Below are positions 32,381 through 42,900 of a stretch of 64,000 nucleotides of DNA, piece after piece. The DNA comes from Lysobacteraceae bacterium 2PB (GTDB taxonomy: Bacteria > Pseudomonadota > Gammaproteobacteria > Xanthomonadales > Xanthomonadaceae): positions 142,659 to 206,658 of the forward strand of contig SCMT01000004.1 in the NCBI GenBank assembly GCA_005502915.1. Reading direction: 5' to 3'. The translations under genes were made by a program, and so were the position numbers. Below the pieces are notes generated by a model that worked only from the letters and a program-made list of their open reading frames with translations, did no database searches and was not told the origin of the DNA. How positions within the stretch are numbered: position 1 is the stretch's first letter; every line of letters starts with the position of its first letter.

Positions 32381-33313
32381 ATGCGGGAGACCCGCGCCGA
32401 CACCGTCCTCGCCGTCGTCGTCGCCCTGCTGCTGCATGGCGTGCTGCTGTTGCTGTTGATCGTGGGGTCCTGGTTCCGCCCGCCGTCGTCGATGGCCGGC
32501 GGCGAGCCGGTCAGCGCCGATGTCATCGATCCCAATGCGCTTCCGGCCAGCATGCGTGCCGCGCTGCGCGCCGATCCCGTGCCGCTGCCCGAGCCGGCCG
32601 AGCCGGAATCCGTCGAGGAGCCTCTGCCGGAAGAGCCCCTGCCGGATGCGCTGCCGGAAGAAGTCGTCGAAGAGCAGCCCAGGCCGCAGGAGCAACTGGT
32701 CGATCCGGACACCGTCGACCAGCAGGAAGTGAAGCCCGACGCGACCTCCGCCGAGACCGCGCAGCGCGAGCAGGAGGCGAAACGGCGCCAGGGCCAGGTC
32801 GACCTGACCGAGCGCGACCGCCAGCAGCAGGCCGAGCAGCGCGCGAAGAACGAGATGCAGCGCCAGCGCGAGCAGCAGCTGGAGGACATCCGCCGCCAGC
32901 GCGCGCAGGCGCAGCGCGAGGCCGAACTCGCCCAGGCCAAGCTGCAGCAACTCGCCGATGCGCGCGCGCGGCAGGCCTCGACCGCCGCCAGCAGCGCCAG
33001 CCCGCCGCCCGGGCAGGGCGGTGAGGGGCCGAACCTCCTCGCGGCCTACCAGCAGGCGCTGCAGCAGGCGATCCTCAGCAACTGGACCCGTCCCGAGAGC
33101 GTCCCGCTCGGGCAGCGCTGCAAGATCGTGATCCGGCAGATCCCGGGCGGGCAGGTGATCGAGGCCCAGGTCGACCCGAGCTGCCCCTTCGACGAACCCG
33201 GCCGGCGCTCGGTCGAGCGCGCGGTGCTGCTGGCCCAGCCCCTGCCGTACAAGGGGTTCGAGAGCGTGTTCAGCCGCACGATCACCCTGAATTTCCGCGC
33301 CGAAGACCCGTGA
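32381..33313 (+). CDS. tolA: Tol-Pal system protein TolA
   Basis: 310 residues. One N-terminal membrane helix (VLAVVVALLLHGVLLLLLIVG) is followed by a proline/glutamate-rich linker (about 65-115) and a long charged helical domain (REQEAKRRQGQVDLTERDRQ onward, about 125-205) typical of TolA domain II. A globular C-terminal domain III (about 215-310) holds CKIVIRQIPGGQVIEAQVDPSC, two cysteines that probably form the conserved disulfide. It spans the periplasm to Pal and TolB. The sequence diverges quickly in this family, so identity rests on both architecture and position between tolR and tolB. Confidence 0.93.
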   Translation: MRETRADTVLAVVVALLLHGVLLLLLIVGSWFRPPSSMAGGEPVSADVIDPNALPASMRAALRADPVPLPEPAEPESVEEPLPEEPLPDALPEEVVEEQPRPQEQLVDPDTVDQQEVKPDATSAETAQREQEAKRRQGQVDLTERDRQQQAEQRAKNEMQRQREQQLEDIRRQRAQAQREAELAQAKLQQLADARARQASTAASSASPPPGQGGEGPNLLAAYQQALQQAILSNWTRPESVPLGQRCKIVIRQIPGGQVIEAQVDPSCPFDEPGRRSVERAVLLAQPLPYKGFESVFSRTITLNFRAEDP

Positions 33314-33463
33314 TGTGCCTCAACGGTTCATACAAGTCCGTTTTCGTTCATCTTTCTGACCGCGTTCGCGGCCAAGCTGTCCCCTCGCCAATGGGTCCGA
33401 TGCACGACCCGGGCGAGTCCTCCGAATGACCGTTCCCACGACTGCGCCGTTTCGCCTGGACCC

Positions 33464-34810
33464 ATGATGACCCGATCCCCCGCTGCGACCCGTCCCGCCT
33501 TTCCGGCCGCCCTGCTGGCGCTGCTGTGCCTGCTGGTGCCGCTGTTCGCCTTCGCCCAGAACAGGGGACTGGAGATCGACATCGTCGGCGGCAATGCCGC
33601 GGCCCTGCCGATCGCCGTGGTGCCGATGCCCTACCAGGGCGCCGCTGCGGCCCCGCAGACCGACATCGCCGAAGTCGTCGCGGCCGACCTGGCGCGTTCC
33701 GGCCAGTTCCGCACGCTGACCGGCAGCGGCCTGGGCACGCAGCGCCCGACCCGGGGCAGCGAGATCGATTTCGGCTTCTTCCAGCAGGCCAAGCAGAGCT
33801 ACATCGTCGTCGGTCGCGTCCTCGATGCCGCCGACGGCAGCTACCGCGTCGAATACGAGCTGTACGACATCGCGAAGAACCGCATGCTCGCCTTCGCGCT
33901 CACCGCGCGCGCCAACGCCATGCGCGATGTCGCCCACCAGATCGCCGACGCGATCTACGAGAAGATCACCGGCGTGCGCGGCGCGTTCTGGACGCGCATC
34001 GCCTACGTCGTGCAGACCGGCGTCGGCAAGGGCGCGCAATACGCGCTTTATGTCGCCGACGCCGACGGCTACAACCCGCAGACCGTGGTGCGTTCCGACA
34101 AGCCGCTGATGTCGCCGGCGTGGAGCCCCGACGGTCGCAAGCTCGCCTACGTCAGCTTCGAGCGCGGCAATTCCTCGATCGTGGTGCAGGACATCGCTAC
34201 CGGCGCGCGCGAGACCGTGGCCAGCTTCAAGGGCATCAACGGTGCGCCGAGCTTCTCGCCGGATGGCCGCAAGCTGGCGATGGCGCTGTCGCGCAGCGGC
34301 AATCCCGAGATCTACGTGATGGACCTCGGCAGTCGCGCGCTCACCCAGCTGACCAACCAGTTCGGCATCGACACCGAGCCGACCTGGAGCGCCGACGGCA
34401 GCCGCATCTATTTCACCTCGGACCGTGGCGGTCGCCCGCAGATCTACCAGGTCGCATCCACCGGCGGCTCTGCGACGCGCGTGAGTTTCCAGGGCAGCTA
34501 CAACGCACGCCCGACGGTGTCTTCCGACGGCAAGAAGATCGCGATGGCGCAGGGCAGCGGCAACACCTACCGCATCGCACTGATGGACAGCACCCTCGGT
34601 ACGGCGCGCTGGTCGATGCTCTCGCCGGGCAGCCAGGACGAGTCGCCGAGTTTCGCGCCGAACGCCGCGATGGTCCTGTACGCTGCCAGCGAAGGCGGGC
34701 GCGGGGTCCTGTACGCGGTCTCCGCCGATGCGCGCGTGCGCCAGCGCCTGGTGGTGTCCGGCGGCGACGTGCGCGAACCGGCCTGGGGGCCGTATCGCCT
34801 GCCGCGCTGA
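33464..34810 (+). CDS. tolB: Tol-Pal system beta-propeller protein TolB
   Basis: 448 residues. Signal peptide at 1-36 ([19 protein letters not shown]). The N-terminal domain (about 37-170) contacts Pal and the rest is a six-bladed WD40-like propeller with repeating [12 protein letters not shown] units ([60 protein letters not shown]). It is periplasmic and links Pal to TolA. Two ATG codons are adjacent at the start (33464 and 33467). A 150-base gap separates it from tolA. Confidence 0.97.
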   Translation: MMTRSPAATRPAFPAALLALLCLLVPLFAFAQNRGLEIDIVGGNAAALPIAVVPMPYQGAAAAPQTDIAEVVAADLARSGQFRTLTGSGLGTQRPTRGSEIDFGFFQQAKQSYIVVGRVLDAADGSYRVEYELYDIAKNRMLAFALTARANAMRDVAHQIADAIYEKITGVRGAFWTRIAYVVQTGVGKGAQYALYVADADGYNPQTVVRSDKPLMSPAWSPDGRKLAYVSFERGNSSIVVQDIATGARETVASFKGINGAPSFSPDGRKLAMALSRSGNPEIYVMDLGSRALTQLTNQFGIDTEPTWSADGSRIYFTSDRGGRPQIYQVASTGGSATRVSFQGSYNARPTVSSDGKKIAMAQGSGNTYRIALMDSTLGTARWSMLSPGSQDESPSFAPNAAMVLYAASEGGRGVLYAVSADARVRQRLVVSGGDVREPAWGPYRLPR

Positions 34811-34893
34811 TCCGAATCCATGATCCGAATGCATTCCCATCGCCCATCGGGCATTCACTTCCCGCGACACCCGACAGACCTGACGAGGACACC

Positions 34894-35424
34894 ATGAACA
34901 CGACGACCAAACTCCTGCTGACCGCGATCCTGTGCGTGACGGCCGCCGCCTGTTCCAAGAAGGTGAAGGAAGAAGTCAATAACGGCACGCCGAGCAGCGG
35001 CCCGTCGACCTCCGCCGGCACCGTGCGCGACACCGGCCCGACCGCCAGCGGCGCGTATGGTCCGGGCGATCTCGACACCGACGCCTGCCTGCGCCAGCGC
35101 GTGGTCTACTTCGACCTCGACCAGGATGCGCTGAAGCCGGAATTCCAGAACATCGTCGCCTGCCACGCCAAGTACCTGCGCGACCGTCCGAGCGCGCGCA
35201 TGACGCTCGAAGGCAATGCCGACGAACGCGGCAGCCGCGAGTACAACCTCGGCCTGGGCGAGCGCCGCGGCAATGCCGTCTCCTCGGCCGTGCAGGCCAA
35301 CGGTGGTTCGGGCAGCCAGATGACCGTCGTCAGCTACGGCGAAGAGCGCCCGACCTGCACCGACTCGAACGAAGACTGCTGGGGCCGCAACCGTCGCGTC
35401 GAGATCGTCTACACCGCGAAGTGA
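34894..35424 (+). CDS. pal: Peptidoglycan-associated lipoprotein Pal
   Basis: 176 residues. Lipoprotein signal with lipobox CVTAAACSKK (lipidated C at about 20). A flexible linker leads to an OmpA-like domain (about 75-176): VYFDLDQDALKPE and the peptidoglycan-binding LEGNADERGSREYNLGLGER. It tethers the outer membrane to peptidoglycan and completes the Tol-Pal system. A short hairpin (35437-35460) lies 12 bases after the stop and may attenuate transcription toward cpoB. Confidence 0.97.
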   Translation: MNTTTKLLLTAILCVTAAACSKKVKEEVNNGTPSSGPSTSAGTVRDTGPTASGAYGPGDLDTDACLRQRVVYFDLDQDALKPEFQNIVACHAKYLRDRPSARMTLEGNADERGSREYNLGLGERRGNAVSSAVQANGGSGSQMTVVSYGEERPTCTDSNEDCWGRNRRVEIVYTAK

Positions 35425-35436
35425 CGCGCACCGCGC

Positions 35437-35460
35437 GGGGGCATCGGCGACGATGCCCCC
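35437..35460 (+). terminator. Hairpin between pal and cpoB
   Basis: GGGGGCATCG, a GCGA loop and CGATGCCCCC form a perfect ten-base-pair stem 12 bases after pal. Without a T-run it may be a partial terminator or an mRNA-stabilising structure. Confidence 0.55.
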
Positions 35461-35507
35461 GTGATGCTCACCGCCGAGCTTCCCCACTGCAACGAGCCGT
35501 GCCCGAC

Positions 35508-36380
35508 GTGAATTTCCGACGCATCCCCCTGATCTCCGCGCTCCTGTTCGCCTGCCTGCTGGCCGCGCCCGCCCATGCGCAGCGCGTGAGCACCGCCGAC
35601 CGCCTCGCCGCGCTCGAACAGCAGCTGTCCGCGATGCGTTCGGGCAACCTGGACCTGCTCAACCAGATCGGCGAACTGAAATCCGAAGTGCAGGCGCAGC
35701 GCGCGCAGATCGAGGAGCTCCAGCAGAAGCTCGAACAGCAGGCGCAAAGCGGCCGTTCGCAGTACCTGGATCTCGACAGTCGTCTGGAGCGCCTGGAAAG
35801 CGGCGCCGCTGCCGCCCCGGCAAGCGCTGCACCCGCCGCCACTGCGCCTGCCACAGCTCCGGCTGCCGCTGCGGTACCGGCCTCCACCGCAAGGCCCGCC
35901 ACGACGCCGTCTGTACCGACCCCGCCCGCGACGATCTACCAGGACACCCCGCCGCGGGTGTATGGCGATGCCGCCACGCTCGGCACCGGCGTCGACGAGC
36001 GCAACGCCTACAACGCTGCTTTCGAGACCCTCAAGGCCGGCCGCTACGCCGATGCGGCGCGCCAGTTCCAGGCCTTCCTGGACCGCCATCCTGCCGGCAC
36101 CTATGCGCCGAACGCGATGTACTGGCTGGGCGAGAGCTACTACGTGACCCAGAACTACGCGCTGGCCCAGGAGCAGTTCCAGGGCCTGCTCGACCGCTAT
36201 CCGACCCACGACAAGGCCGCTGGCGCGCTGCTGAAGGTCGGCCTGTGCCAGCAGGGTCTGCGTCAGCTCGATGCCGCCGAAGCCAGCTACAACCAGGTGC
36301 TCGGACGCTATCCCGGCACCGAGGCCGCCCGCGTCGCCGACGACCGCCTCCGCGCGATCCAGCTCCTCAAGGTCCGCTGA
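35508..36380 (+). CDS. cpoB: Cell division coordinator CpoB (YbgF)
   Basis: 290 residues from GTG 35508 (MNFRRIPLISALLFACLLAA, signal peptide to about AHAQ at residue 25); GTG 35499 would add three residues. A coiled-coil trimerisation region (about 30-90, LAALEQQLSAMRSGN) is followed by an alanine/proline-rich linker and three TPR units (about 165-290: AYNAAFETLKAGRYADAARQ, then FLDRHPAGTYAPNAMYWLGE). The protein links Tol-Pal function with peptidoglycan synthesis during division. It is the last gene of the conserved tol-pal operon. Confidence 0.92.
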   Translation: MNFRRIPLISALLFACLLAAPAHAQRVSTADRLAALEQQLSAMRSGNLDLLNQIGELKSEVQAQRAQIEELQQKLEQQAQSGRSQYLDLDSRLERLESGAAAAPASAAPAATAPATAPAAAAVPASTARPATTPSVPTPPATIYQDTPPRVYGDAATLGTGVDERNAYNAAFETLKAGRYADAARQFQAFLDRHPAGTYAPNAMYWLGESYYVTQNYALAQEQFQGLLDRYPTHDKAAGALLKVGLCQQGLRQLDAAEASYNQVLGRYPGTEAARVADDRLRAIQLLKVR

Positions 36381-36436
36381 GCGGGGCAGGGCCGGTCGCG
36401 TCGGGGAGATGCCCGGCGCAATCCGGCAGTGAACGG

Positions 36437-36442
36437 TAAAAT
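36437..36442 (+). promoter_or_regulatory. -10-like TAAAAT upstream of queE
   Basis: ACGGTAAAATGCGCC lies seven bases before the queE ATG, so the message would be almost leaderless if this is the -10. Hence either transcription starts elsewhere or the box is coincidental; the recurrence of this motif argues mildly for function. Confidence 0.3.
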
Positions 36443-36448
36443 GCGCCG

Positions 36449-37123
36449 ATGAACGACGCGCCCGCCGCGCCCGCCGTGCCGGCGGACCGCCTCAAGATCA
36501 CCGAAGTCTTCCTCTCGCTGCAGGGCGAGGCCCGCGACGCCGGCTGGCCGACGGTCTTCGTCCGCCTGACCGGCTGCCCGCTGCGCTGCCAGTACTGTGA
36601 CACCACCTATTCGTTCTTCGGCGGCGAATGGCGGTCGATCGACGACCTGCTCGCCGAAGTCGCCTCATACGGCGTGCGCCACGTCTGCGTGACCGGCGGC
36701 GAGCCGCTGTCGCAGAAGCGCTGCCTCGATCTGCTGCGCCGCCTGTGCGATGCCGGATACGTGGTATCGCTGGAAACCTCCGGCGCCATCGACATCGCCG
36801 ACGTGGACCCGCGCGTGTCGCGCGTGCTCGATATCAAGACGCCCGGGTCCGCCGAAGTCGCGCGCAACCGCTGGGAGAACCTGCCGCTGCTCACCGCGCA
36901 CGATCAGGTCAAGTTCGTGATCTGCGGCCGCGAGGACTACGAATGGTCGCGCGACGTGCTGCGCGAACATCGCCTGCACGAGCGCTGCGACGTGCTGTTC
37001 TCGCCGAGCAAGGACCAGGTGTCCGCGCGCGATCTCGCCGACTGGATCGTCGAAGACCGCCTGCCGGTGAAGTTCCAGATGCAGCTGCACAAACTCCTGT
37101 GGAACGACGAGCCCGGTCGTTGA
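36449..37123 (+). CDS. queE: 7-carboxy-7-deazaguanine synthase QueE
   Basis: 224 residues. Radical SAM enzyme with the cysteine motif CPLRCQYC (CxxxCxxC) at about residues 50-57 that binds the 4Fe-4S cluster, preceded by the substrate region [36 protein letters not shown] carries the GGE loop for SAM. It converts carboxytetrahydropterin to 7-carboxy-7-deazaguanine, on the way to preQ0 and queuosine in tRNA. queC follows 26 bases later. Confidence 0.96.
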   Translation: MNDAPAAPAVPADRLKITEVFLSLQGEARDAGWPTVFVRLTGCPLRCQYCDTTYSFFGGEWRSIDDLLAEVASYGVRHVCVTGGEPLSQKRCLDLLRRLCDAGYVVSLETSGAIDIADVDPRVSRVLDIKTPGSAEVARNRWENLPLLTAHDQVKFVICGREDYEWSRDVLREHRLHERCDVLFSPSKDQVSARDLADWIVEDRLPVKFQMQLHKLLWNDEPGR

Positions 37124-37148
37124 AAGAAGTCAAAGAAGGAACACTCGC

Positions 37149-37832
37149 ATGAAACCCGCCGTCGTCCTCGTCTCCGGAGGCATGGATTCCGCCGTCGTGC
37201 TCGCCATCGCCCGCGAGCAGGGCTTCGCGCCGCATGCGCTGAGCGTGCGCTACGGCCAGCGTCACACCTCCGAGCTGGATGCCGCTGCGCGCGTCGCAGC
37301 GACCCTCGGCGCCGCCGCGCACAAGACCGTGCACGTCGACCTGCGCAGCATCGGCGGCTCGGCGCTGACCGACGAGCACATCGACGTGCCGGTCGATTCT
37401 GACGGCCACGTCATCGGCGCGGACATCCCGGTCACCTACGTGCCGGCGCGCAACACGATCATGCTGTCCGTCGCGCTGGGCTGGGCCGAGGTGCTGGGCG
37501 CGACCGACCTGTTCTGCGGCGTCAACGCCGTCGACTATTCGGGCTATCCCGACTGCCGGCCCGAGTTCATCGAAGGCTTCCAGGCGCTGGCCAACCTCGC
37601 GACCAAGGCCGGCGTCGAGGGTGCGGGCTTCCGCGTCCACGCGCCGCTGCTGCGCATGAGCAAGGCCGACATCGTCCGCGAGGGCCTGCGCCTGGGCGTG
37701 GATTTCAGCCAGACGGTGTCCTGCTACCAGGCCGATGCCGATGGCCGGGCCTGCGGCCATTGCGATGCCTGCCGCCTGCGCGCCGAAGGTTTCGCCGCCG
37801 CCGGCGTGGCCGATCCCACGCGTTATGTCTGA
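37149..37832 (+). CDS. queC: 7-cyano-7-deazaguanine synthase QueC
   Basis: 227 residues. ATP-dependent ligase of the adenine-nucleotide alpha-hydrolase fold with PP-loop [16 protein letters not shown] at residues 6-21. A zinc site is formed by the four cysteines in [20 protein letters not shown] near the C-terminus. It makes preQ0 from the QueE product. AAGGAACAC precedes the ATG. The pair is followed by tRNA-Lys; queuosine itself modifies other tRNAs (GUN anticodons), so the tRNA neighbourhood is only positional. Confidence 0.97.
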   Translation: MKPAVVLVSGGMDSAVVLAIAREQGFAPHALSVRYGQRHTSELDAAARVAATLGAAAHKTVHVDLRSIGGSALTDEHIDVPVDSDGHVIGADIPVTYVPARNTIMLSVALGWAEVLGATDLFCGVNAVDYSGYPDCRPEFIEGFQALANLATKAGVEGAGFRVHAPLLRMSKADIVREGLRLGVDFSQTVSCYQADADGRACGHCDACRLRAEGFAAAGVADPTRYV

Positions 37833-37847
37833 ATGGAATGGCGCCTG

Positions 37848-37876
37848 CTGACCATCCGGCAGGTTTGAGCTAGAAT
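37848..37876 (+). promoter_or_regulatory. Sigma-70 promoter of tRNA-Lys
   Basis: CTGACC at 37848-37853, 17 bases, then TAGAAT at 37871-37876. A GC-rich discriminator follows (GCGCGCCCC), as is usual for stable RNA promoters under stringent control. Confidence 0.65.
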
Positions 37877-37917
37877 GCGCGCCCCGGCGCAAGGCCGGGC
37901 CGGCATGTCCGGACAAT

Positions 37918-37993
37918 GGGCCGTTAGCTCAGTCGGTAGAGCAGAAGACTTTTAATCTTTTGGTCGAAGGTTCGAATCCTTCACGGCCCACCA
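37918..37993 (+). tRNA. tRNA-Lys (anticodon UUU)
   Basis: 76 bases including encoded CCA. The acceptor stem is GGGCCGT/ACGGCCC, the D arm is GCTC..GAGC, and the anticodon loop CTTTTAA places TTT at 37951-37953. The T arm is GAAGG-TTCGAAT-CCTTC. All stems pair. The antisense strand has spurious reading frames of the known 'GREGFEPST' kind. Confidence 0.97.
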
Positions 37994-38326
37994 CTTCTCC
38001 AGAAGCATTCCCTGTGAAGGATTTCCCGCCCTCGCGCACGGCGCTCGGGCGCTCACCGGCGTGCCATGTCGCCGGTCTTTCCGGAATCCTCGCTCCATCG
38101 CCTGACCATCGCAGGACGTGCGCGCCTTGGCATGTTGTACCGGGCATCCTGCAGGCATCGCATCTTCATGCTGCGACGCGGCACGAATCCGTCGGTCTGC
38201 ATGCTCGATGCTCCAGTGGTTTCGGGGAAAACCGTGACAGGCGCATCGAATCCGCAGCCGATACTTGCAATGCCCTGATGTGTCGTATAGAAAATATATC
38301 GTATACGATCATTCAGGGTCCGTTTG
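37994..38326 (+). other. Intergenic region between tRNA-Lys and the M24 peptidase gene
   Basis: About 330 bases. The first part has no supported gene. The last 50 bases become suddenly AT-rich (TATAGAAAATATATCGTATA) and hold a 12-base perfect palindrome that is annotated separately. No T-run terminator of the tRNA is evident. Confidence 0.55.
38298..38309. promoter_or_regulatory. Palindromic operator candidate before the M24 peptidase
   Basis: ATCGTATACGAT is a perfect 12-base palindrome within an AT-rich promoter segment, 17 bases before the ATG. A half-site copy TCGTATA lies 16 bases upstream (38283-38289). The GTATAC core is typical of GntR/FadR-family operators. No regulator gene is adjacent in this window. 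Confidence 0.5.
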
Positions 38327-39544
38327 ATGACAGCCGAGATGCCGCAGCCCCATGCCGACGGTCAGCGCCTGCTGGCGGCGCTCCGCCCCTGGGGCGAGCG
38401 TGCCGAGCGCATCGGCCCTGAGGAGCGCGAGGATCGCATCGCCCGGGTGCAGGCGTCGATGGCGGGGGCGGGCGTGGATGCGCTGCTGGTCCATGCCGGG
38501 GCCAGCCTGCGCTATTTCACCGGGATTCCGTGGGGGGCGACCGAGCGCCTGGTCGCATTGCTGGTGCCGCAGAGCGGCGCGCCCTTCCTGATCGGCCCGG
38601 AATTCGAGCGGGGCTCGCTGGTCGCGGCCAGCCAGCTGGCGCTGGCGCAGCTCGGCTGGGAGGAACACGAGGATCCCTGCGCGGTCCTCGCCGCCGCATT
38701 GCGCGAGCGGCGCGTGGCGTCGCTCGCACTCGATCCGGAACTGCCGTGGCGACTGGTGCAGGGCATGCAGCGTCATGCGGCCGAGACGCGCCTGCTCGAT
38801 GGTGCGCCACTCATCGACGGTTGCCGGATGTACAAGTCCGGGAACGAGCTGGCGCTGATCCGCCATGCGATGGCGATGACGCTGGAAGTGCATCGCCAGG
38901 CGGCGATGCTGCTGCGGCCGGGCATCACCACCGGCGAGGTGAAGCGCTTCATCGACGAGGCCCATCGCGCGCTCGGTGCCGATGGCGGCAGCACCTTCTG
39001 CGCGGTGCAGTTCGGCGTCGCCACCGCCTATCCGCATGGCCTTCCGGGCGAACAGGCGCTGCAGGCCGACGACCTCGTGCTGATCGACACGGGCTGCACC
39101 GTCGATGGCTACCACTCCGACATCACCCGCACCTACGCTTTCGGCCGGCCGCAGGCCGAGCATGCCGAAGCCTGGGCCCACGAGCGCGACGCCCAGCAGG
39201 CTGCGTTCGACGCCGTGCGTCCGGGCGTGCCGTGCGAGGAGATCGATGCGGTGGCGCGTCGCACATTGGCGCGCAACGGCTACGGCCCCGCGTACCGGCT
39301 GCCGGGCCTGCCGCATCGCACCGGACATGGCCTCGGTCTGTCGATCCACGAGCCAGCCTACCTGGTGCAGGGCGACACGCGTCCGCTGGGACGCGGGATG
39401 TGCTTCAGCAACGAACCGATGATCGTGGTGCCGGAGCGTTTCGGCATCCGTCTCGAAGACCATTTCCATGTCACCGACGAGGGCGCGCAGTGGTTCACGC
39501 CGCCCGCGACGTCGTTCGTCGATCCCTTCGGATTGCGGGGGTGA
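38327..39544 (+). CDS. M24-family metallopeptidase (Xaa-Pro aminopeptidase-like)
   Basis: 405 residues from ATG 38327 (ribosome site AGGG). An N-terminal creatinase-type domain (about 25-165) contains VDALLVHAGASLRYFTGIPW, and a pita-bread peptidase domain follows. All five metal ligands are visible: D and D in LIDTGCTVDGYHSDITRTY, H in HRTGHGLGLSIHE, E in FSNEPMIVVPE and E in RLEDHFHVTDEG. It most likely removes N-terminal residues before proline, in the cytoplasm. No signal peptide. It is preceded by a palindromic operator candidate and may be regulated on its own. Confidence 0.9.
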   Translation: MTAEMPQPHADGQRLLAALRPWGERAERIGPEEREDRIARVQASMAGAGVDALLVHAGASLRYFTGIPWGATERLVALLVPQSGAPFLIGPEFERGSLVAASQLALAQLGWEEHEDPCAVLAAALRERRVASLALDPELPWRLVQGMQRHAAETRLLDGAPLIDGCRMYKSGNELALIRHAMAMTLEVHRQAAMLLRPGITTGEVKRFIDEAHRALGADGGSTFCAVQFGVATAYPHGLPGEQALQADDLVLIDTGCTVDGYHSDITRTYAFGRPQAEHAEAWAHERDAQQAAFDAVRPGVPCEEIDAVARRTLARNGYGPAYRLPGLPHRTGHGLGLSIHEPAYLVQGDTRPLGRGMCFSNEPMIVVPERFGIRLEDHFHVTDEGAQWFTPPATSFVDPFGLRG

Positions 39545-39927
39545 TGCGCACGCTGAACTGATGCACCGATGCCGGGAAGACGCGCCAATGCCGAAGAGCA
39601 AGCGCGCCTCGCACGGCACGGACAAGGATCAGGCCGTCGCACGGGGCTGGGGGCAGCCGTTGCGTCGACGACCGCCGGGATGGGGCATCGCAGCCTCGTG
39701 CCGATGCATCGGGCCGTGCGGCGACGCGCGGACCGGTGCGGCAGTCGCGGAGCGCCGTCATGGGCTCCGTCCATCGACGTCGACAACCCGTGCGACACAC
39801 CGCGACGGCGCGCCACGCGCCGGACGACACCACAAGAGGGCGCGCCCCAGGCGCAGCTCCGGGCGCATCGGGTGCGCCGACGTCTCTCTCGTTGTTCCAA
39901 TTTCTCGACAGCAAAGAGGGGAGACAG
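39545..39927 (+). other. Intergenic region/5' leader of the collagenase gene
   Basis: About 380 bases without a supported gene. It contains the perfect inverted repeat GGCGCGCC-A-... around 39810-39825 (CGGCGCGCCACGCGCCG). Reading frames that cross it lack recognisable domains. Promoters for the collagenase gene probably lie here. Confidence 0.45.
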
Positions 39928-42900
39928 ATGTCTTTCGTACAGAACAAGCGCAAGGCGCTGCTGCTGGGGGCTTCGGCCGCCACGGTAGCGGTACTCAGCT
40001 ATGCCGCGACCACGGGACAGTGGTTCGCGGGTGAAACCCGCACGAGCCACGCCGGGGCGATGCACGCCAGCGCACAGCACGCCGGCGCGCAGCAGGGCAC
40101 GTCCGCAGCGCTGGCCGGCGAACAAGCACGCATGCCGGGCTCGCCGTTCGTGTCGCCGGTGTCGCGGCGCATGCCCAGCCTCGAAGACCAGATCGTCGGC
40201 GGGCACATCCAGGCCAGGCCGCTGAGTCCGAGCATGCGCCTGCCCCGCCAGCCGGCGGTCGCACGCGAGCACACCAGCTACGACCACGGCCATTCGCGCA
40301 AGGACATGCTGCGCCGGCCCTCGTTCCGCACGCCGCACGCCTATCGGCTGCGGACGGGGCGGGCGGTGTCGACCGCTGCGGTGTGCAATCCGAGTTCGTT
40401 CCAGAGCCTGAGCGGCTCCGCGCTGGTCACGGCGGTGAAGTCCGCCGACGTCAGCTGCATCAATGAGCTGTTCAGCGTTTCCGGCAGCGCCGCGTTCAAC
40501 ACCTTCCGCGAGTCGCAGATGGTGACGATCGCCAATGCGCTGCGCAGCTCGGCCAGCGCCTACAACGGTACCAATGCCGACAGCACGCTGCAGTTGATCG
40601 TGTTCCTGCGCGCGGGCTACTACGTGCAGTTCTACGACCCGGCGGTCGGCAGCTATGGCCAGCCGCTGAAGAGCGCTATCGGCCCCGCGCTGGATGCCTT
40701 CTACAACAACGCGAACTTCGGCCTGGTCAACGACACCCACGGCGAAATCCTCGCCGAATACGTGACCCTGATCGACAGTTCGACCGAGAATGCGCGGATG
40801 CTGCCGGCGGTCAAGCGCCTGCTGTCGTCCTACGGCAGCGGCCACAATGCGTACCACTGGATGAAGGTCGCGGTGAACAACACCTTCACGGTGATGTTCC
40901 GCGGCCACCAGAACGCGGACTTCCGCACGCTGGTGCAGAGCGACAGCTCCATCGTCGACAGCCTGTACAACTTCGCCAACGCCAACTTCTCGCGGCTGGG
41001 AACCGCCGAGGACTACATGGTGGTGAACGCAGGCCGCGAAGCCGCGCGCTTCCTGCAGTACAGTGGCAGCCTGAAGTCCCTGGCCAGCTCGCGCGTGAAG
41101 GCGCTGGGCGATCGTTCCTCGATCACTGGCGTCACGGCGCCGCTGTGGGTCGGGCTCGGCGACCTGGTCAATTACTACGACGGCGCGAACTGCAGCTACT
41201 ACAACATGTGCAACTTCCAAGCCCGCGTCGAAGCCGCCGCGTTGCCGATCAGCCACACCTGCAGCCCCACGCTGAAGATCCGGGCGCAGGCGATGACCAG
41301 CGCGCAACTGGCCAGCACCTGCACCATCGTCGCCGGACAGGAGACCTTCTTCCACGACCAGCTGGCCACGGGCCGCACCCCGGTGCCGAACGACAACAAC
41401 ACCGCGCTGGAAATGGTGGTGTTCAACAGCAGCACCGACTACGGCACCTATGCCGGCGCGATCTTCGGCATCGACACCAACAACGGCGGCATGTATCTCG
41501 AAGGCAATCCGGCCACGGTCGGCAACCAGGCGCGCTTCATCGCCTACGAGGCCGAATGGGTGCTGCCGAGCTTCGAGATCTGGAACCTGACCCACGAGTA
41601 CGTGCACTACCTCGACGGCCGTTTCAACCTCTACGGCGACTTCGGCGCGTCCATCGCCAAGAAGACCGTGTGGTGGATCGAGGGCCTGGCCGAGTACATG
41701 TCCTACTCGTACCGCAACCTCGCCTACACCGCCGCGCAGCAGGAAGCGGCCAAGGGCACGTATCCGATCAGCACGATCTTCCGGAACGACTACAACAGCG
41801 GCCAGACCCGGGTCTACAACTGGGGCTACCTGGCGGTGCGCTACATGTTCGAGAAGCGTCGCCCGCAGGTGACGACGATCCTCGGCAACGTGCGTCCGGG
41901 CAACTACAACGGCTACGAGAGCTTCATGAACGGCATCGGCACGCAGTACGACGCCGACTTCAAGGCCTGGCTGCCCTGCGTTGCGAACCCGAACGCCAGC
42001 GGCTGCGGCGGCACGGTCAACACCCCGCCGACCGCGAACTTCAGCGTGACGACCAGTGGCCTGGTGGCCAGCTTCACCGACGCCTCCAGCGATCCCGACG
42101 GCAGCATCGCCTCGCGTTCGTGGAACTTCGGTGACGGCACCACCTCCACCGCCACCAGCCCGAGCAAGACCTACGCCACGGCCGGCACCTACAGCGTCGT
42201 GCTGACGGTCACCGACAACCGCGGCGCGACCGCGACCCGCACGCAGTCGGTCACGGTCGCAGCGGTGCCTCCGCCGACCGACAACGTGCTCGCCAACGGC
42301 GTGGCCCGGACCGGCCTGGCCGCAGCGACGGGGCAGAAGCTCGCCTTCGTGATGGACGTGCCGGCAGGCGCGACCAACCTGAAGTTCACGATGGCCGGCG
42401 GCACCGGCGATGCCGACCTCTACGTGCGCTTCGGTTCGGCGCCGACCACCACGACCTACGACTGCCGTCCGTACCTGAGCGGCAACGGCGAGACCTGCAC
42501 CATCGCCAACGTGCAGGCGGGTCGCTACCACGTGATGGTCAATGCGTACAGCACGTTCTCGGGCGTCAGCCTCACCGGCAGCTACACGCCGAGCACCGCG
42601 CTGCCCGAATGCACCGCGGCACGCGCGGACGAGCTGGGCAGGAACTGCAGCCGCAGCAACCTGTCGGCGACCCAGGGCAACTATGTCTACATGTACCTGC
42701 TGGTCCCGCCGGGCACCGCGCAGATCCGCCTGACCGCGTCGGGTGGCACCGGCAATGCCGACCTCTACGCGAGCACGGTGTCGTGGGCGACCACCTCGTC
42801 GAGCTACGTCTCGCGCAATGCCGGCAATGGCGAGTCGATCGTGATCGCCAATCCGCCTGCGGGCTACCTGTACGTGTCGCTGCACGCCGCCACCAACTTC

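Noticed and set aside
37929..38158. Small minus-strand frames over tRNA-Lys (GREGFEPST-like peptide)
   Set aside because: These are the well-known spurious translations of tRNA genes; the tRNA itself is intact.
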